Notes under the pieces: model-generated
Told to the model about the DNA's origin: nothing
The model's database searches: none
The model's input: only the letters and a program-made list of their open reading frames with translations
Made by a program: the position numbers and the translations under genes
Source of the DNA: Pseudomonas sp. RIT-PI-q
GTDB lineage: Bacteria > Pseudomonadota > Gammaproteobacteria > Pseudomonadales > Pseudomonadaceae
Assembly (NCBI RefSeq): GCF_001297125.1
Contig: NZ_LHPC01000020.1
Location: 50,481 to 114,480 of the forward strand
Reading direction: 5' to 3'
Length of the DNA: 64,000 nt
Shown: positions 63,798 through 64,000 of the stretch, piece after piece
Layout: every line of letters starts with the position of its first letter
How positions within the stretch are numbered: position 1 is the stretch's first letter

Positions 63798-64000
63798 TCT
63801 ATGGTTACCCCCTTTTCTGCAATACTGTTTTTGATGCGTGTTTGGCTTGCTTTCATCTATCCGGCGTCTGAGTGGGGTTATGGCCCCGCGCCTCGATGAG
63901 AATCGATGCCTAACGACCCTAATTAGGGTGACGGCCTTTCAGCCGTGTAGCAGCTCAGGGTTGTCGTCAGGCCGGTTGGCCGTTCACGTCATCAGTTATC
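63798..64000. other. window end; possible end of a minus-strand gene
   Basis: A 14-base palindrome ACCCTAATTAGGGT (63916-63929) and a small hairpin ACGGC/GCCGT (63931-63946) occur. A minus-strand frame enters from the edge and stops at 63967 (last residues ITDDVNGQPA). This may be the end of a gene outside the window, and the hairpins would lie just after its stop. Too short to identify. Confidence 0.35.

Noticed and set aside
63916..63929. 14-base palindrome ACCCTAATTAGGGT as a regulator site
   Set aside because: No promoter or downstream gene can be seen in the window to support it. It may belong to the end of a minus-strand gene.

Overview
The window looks like chromosome from a Pseudomonas of the fluorescens group. 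The reasons are the GC-rich coding style, the REP/REPIN repeats of the GTAGGAGC..GCTTGCC type between genes, and the gene families present (DUF2986, DmeRF, NarXL-like pair, fused NasC/CysJ nitrate reductase). No phage, IS element, CRISPR array, rRNA or tRNA was seen.

Region 1 (1-23,300) is accessory and regulatory. It holds the 3' end of phnX, a secreted EF-hand protein with four EGKCG motifs, an ArsC-like phosphatase-fold protein, an EmrA/EmrB-type efflux pair with cupin and NmrA genes facing a winged-helix/TPR regulator, an AraC regulator facing a diiron protein, a GAF-PAS-GGDEF-EAL protein, pirin/LysR and NmrA genes, a DmeR-DmeF cobalt/nickel efflux unit, a GntR/MFS/DenD sugar-acid unit and an HD-domain protein.

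Region 2 (23,300-51,728) is the centrepiece: an apparently complete island for using methylated amines. Tmm oxidises trimethylamine to the N-oxide. Tdm (DUF1989 fused to GcvT) splits that into dimethylamine and formaldehyde. The four-subunit heme-dependent dimethylamine monooxygenase makes monomethylamine. GmaS, MgsABC and MgdABCD then run the N-methylglutamate pathway, giving ammonium plus a C1 unit. Three separate GcvT-type folate domains, two PurU and two FolD enzymes carry C1 units toward formate. An Amt channel and an APC permease are the likely importers. A cysteine-rich NarX-like kinase, a NarL-like regulator and a two-PAS protein are encoded head-to-head with the demethylase operon. 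A XRE-cupin regulator sits beside gmaS. TTCC-N5-GGAA palindromes, often 20 bp apart, lie in the control regions of all three amine operons, and gmaS also has a good sigma-54 promoter.

Region 3 (51,729-59,240) holds an MFS symporter with a large extracytoplasmic insert and, divergently, a polar amino-acid ABC transporter operon. That operon contains an AstE/aspartoacylase-like hydrolase and is followed by a MurR/RpiR regulator.

Region 4 (59,240-64,000) is a 1370-residue assimilatory nitrate reductase fused to a CysJ-like flavoprotein. Its leader has a sigma-54 promoter, two hairpins fitting the ANTAR (NasT) RNA target and an overlapping terminator, which points to transcription antitermination by nitrate. 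Nitrogen limitation is thus a common theme of regions 2 and 4.

All function calls come from reading translated sequence and motifs without database searches.
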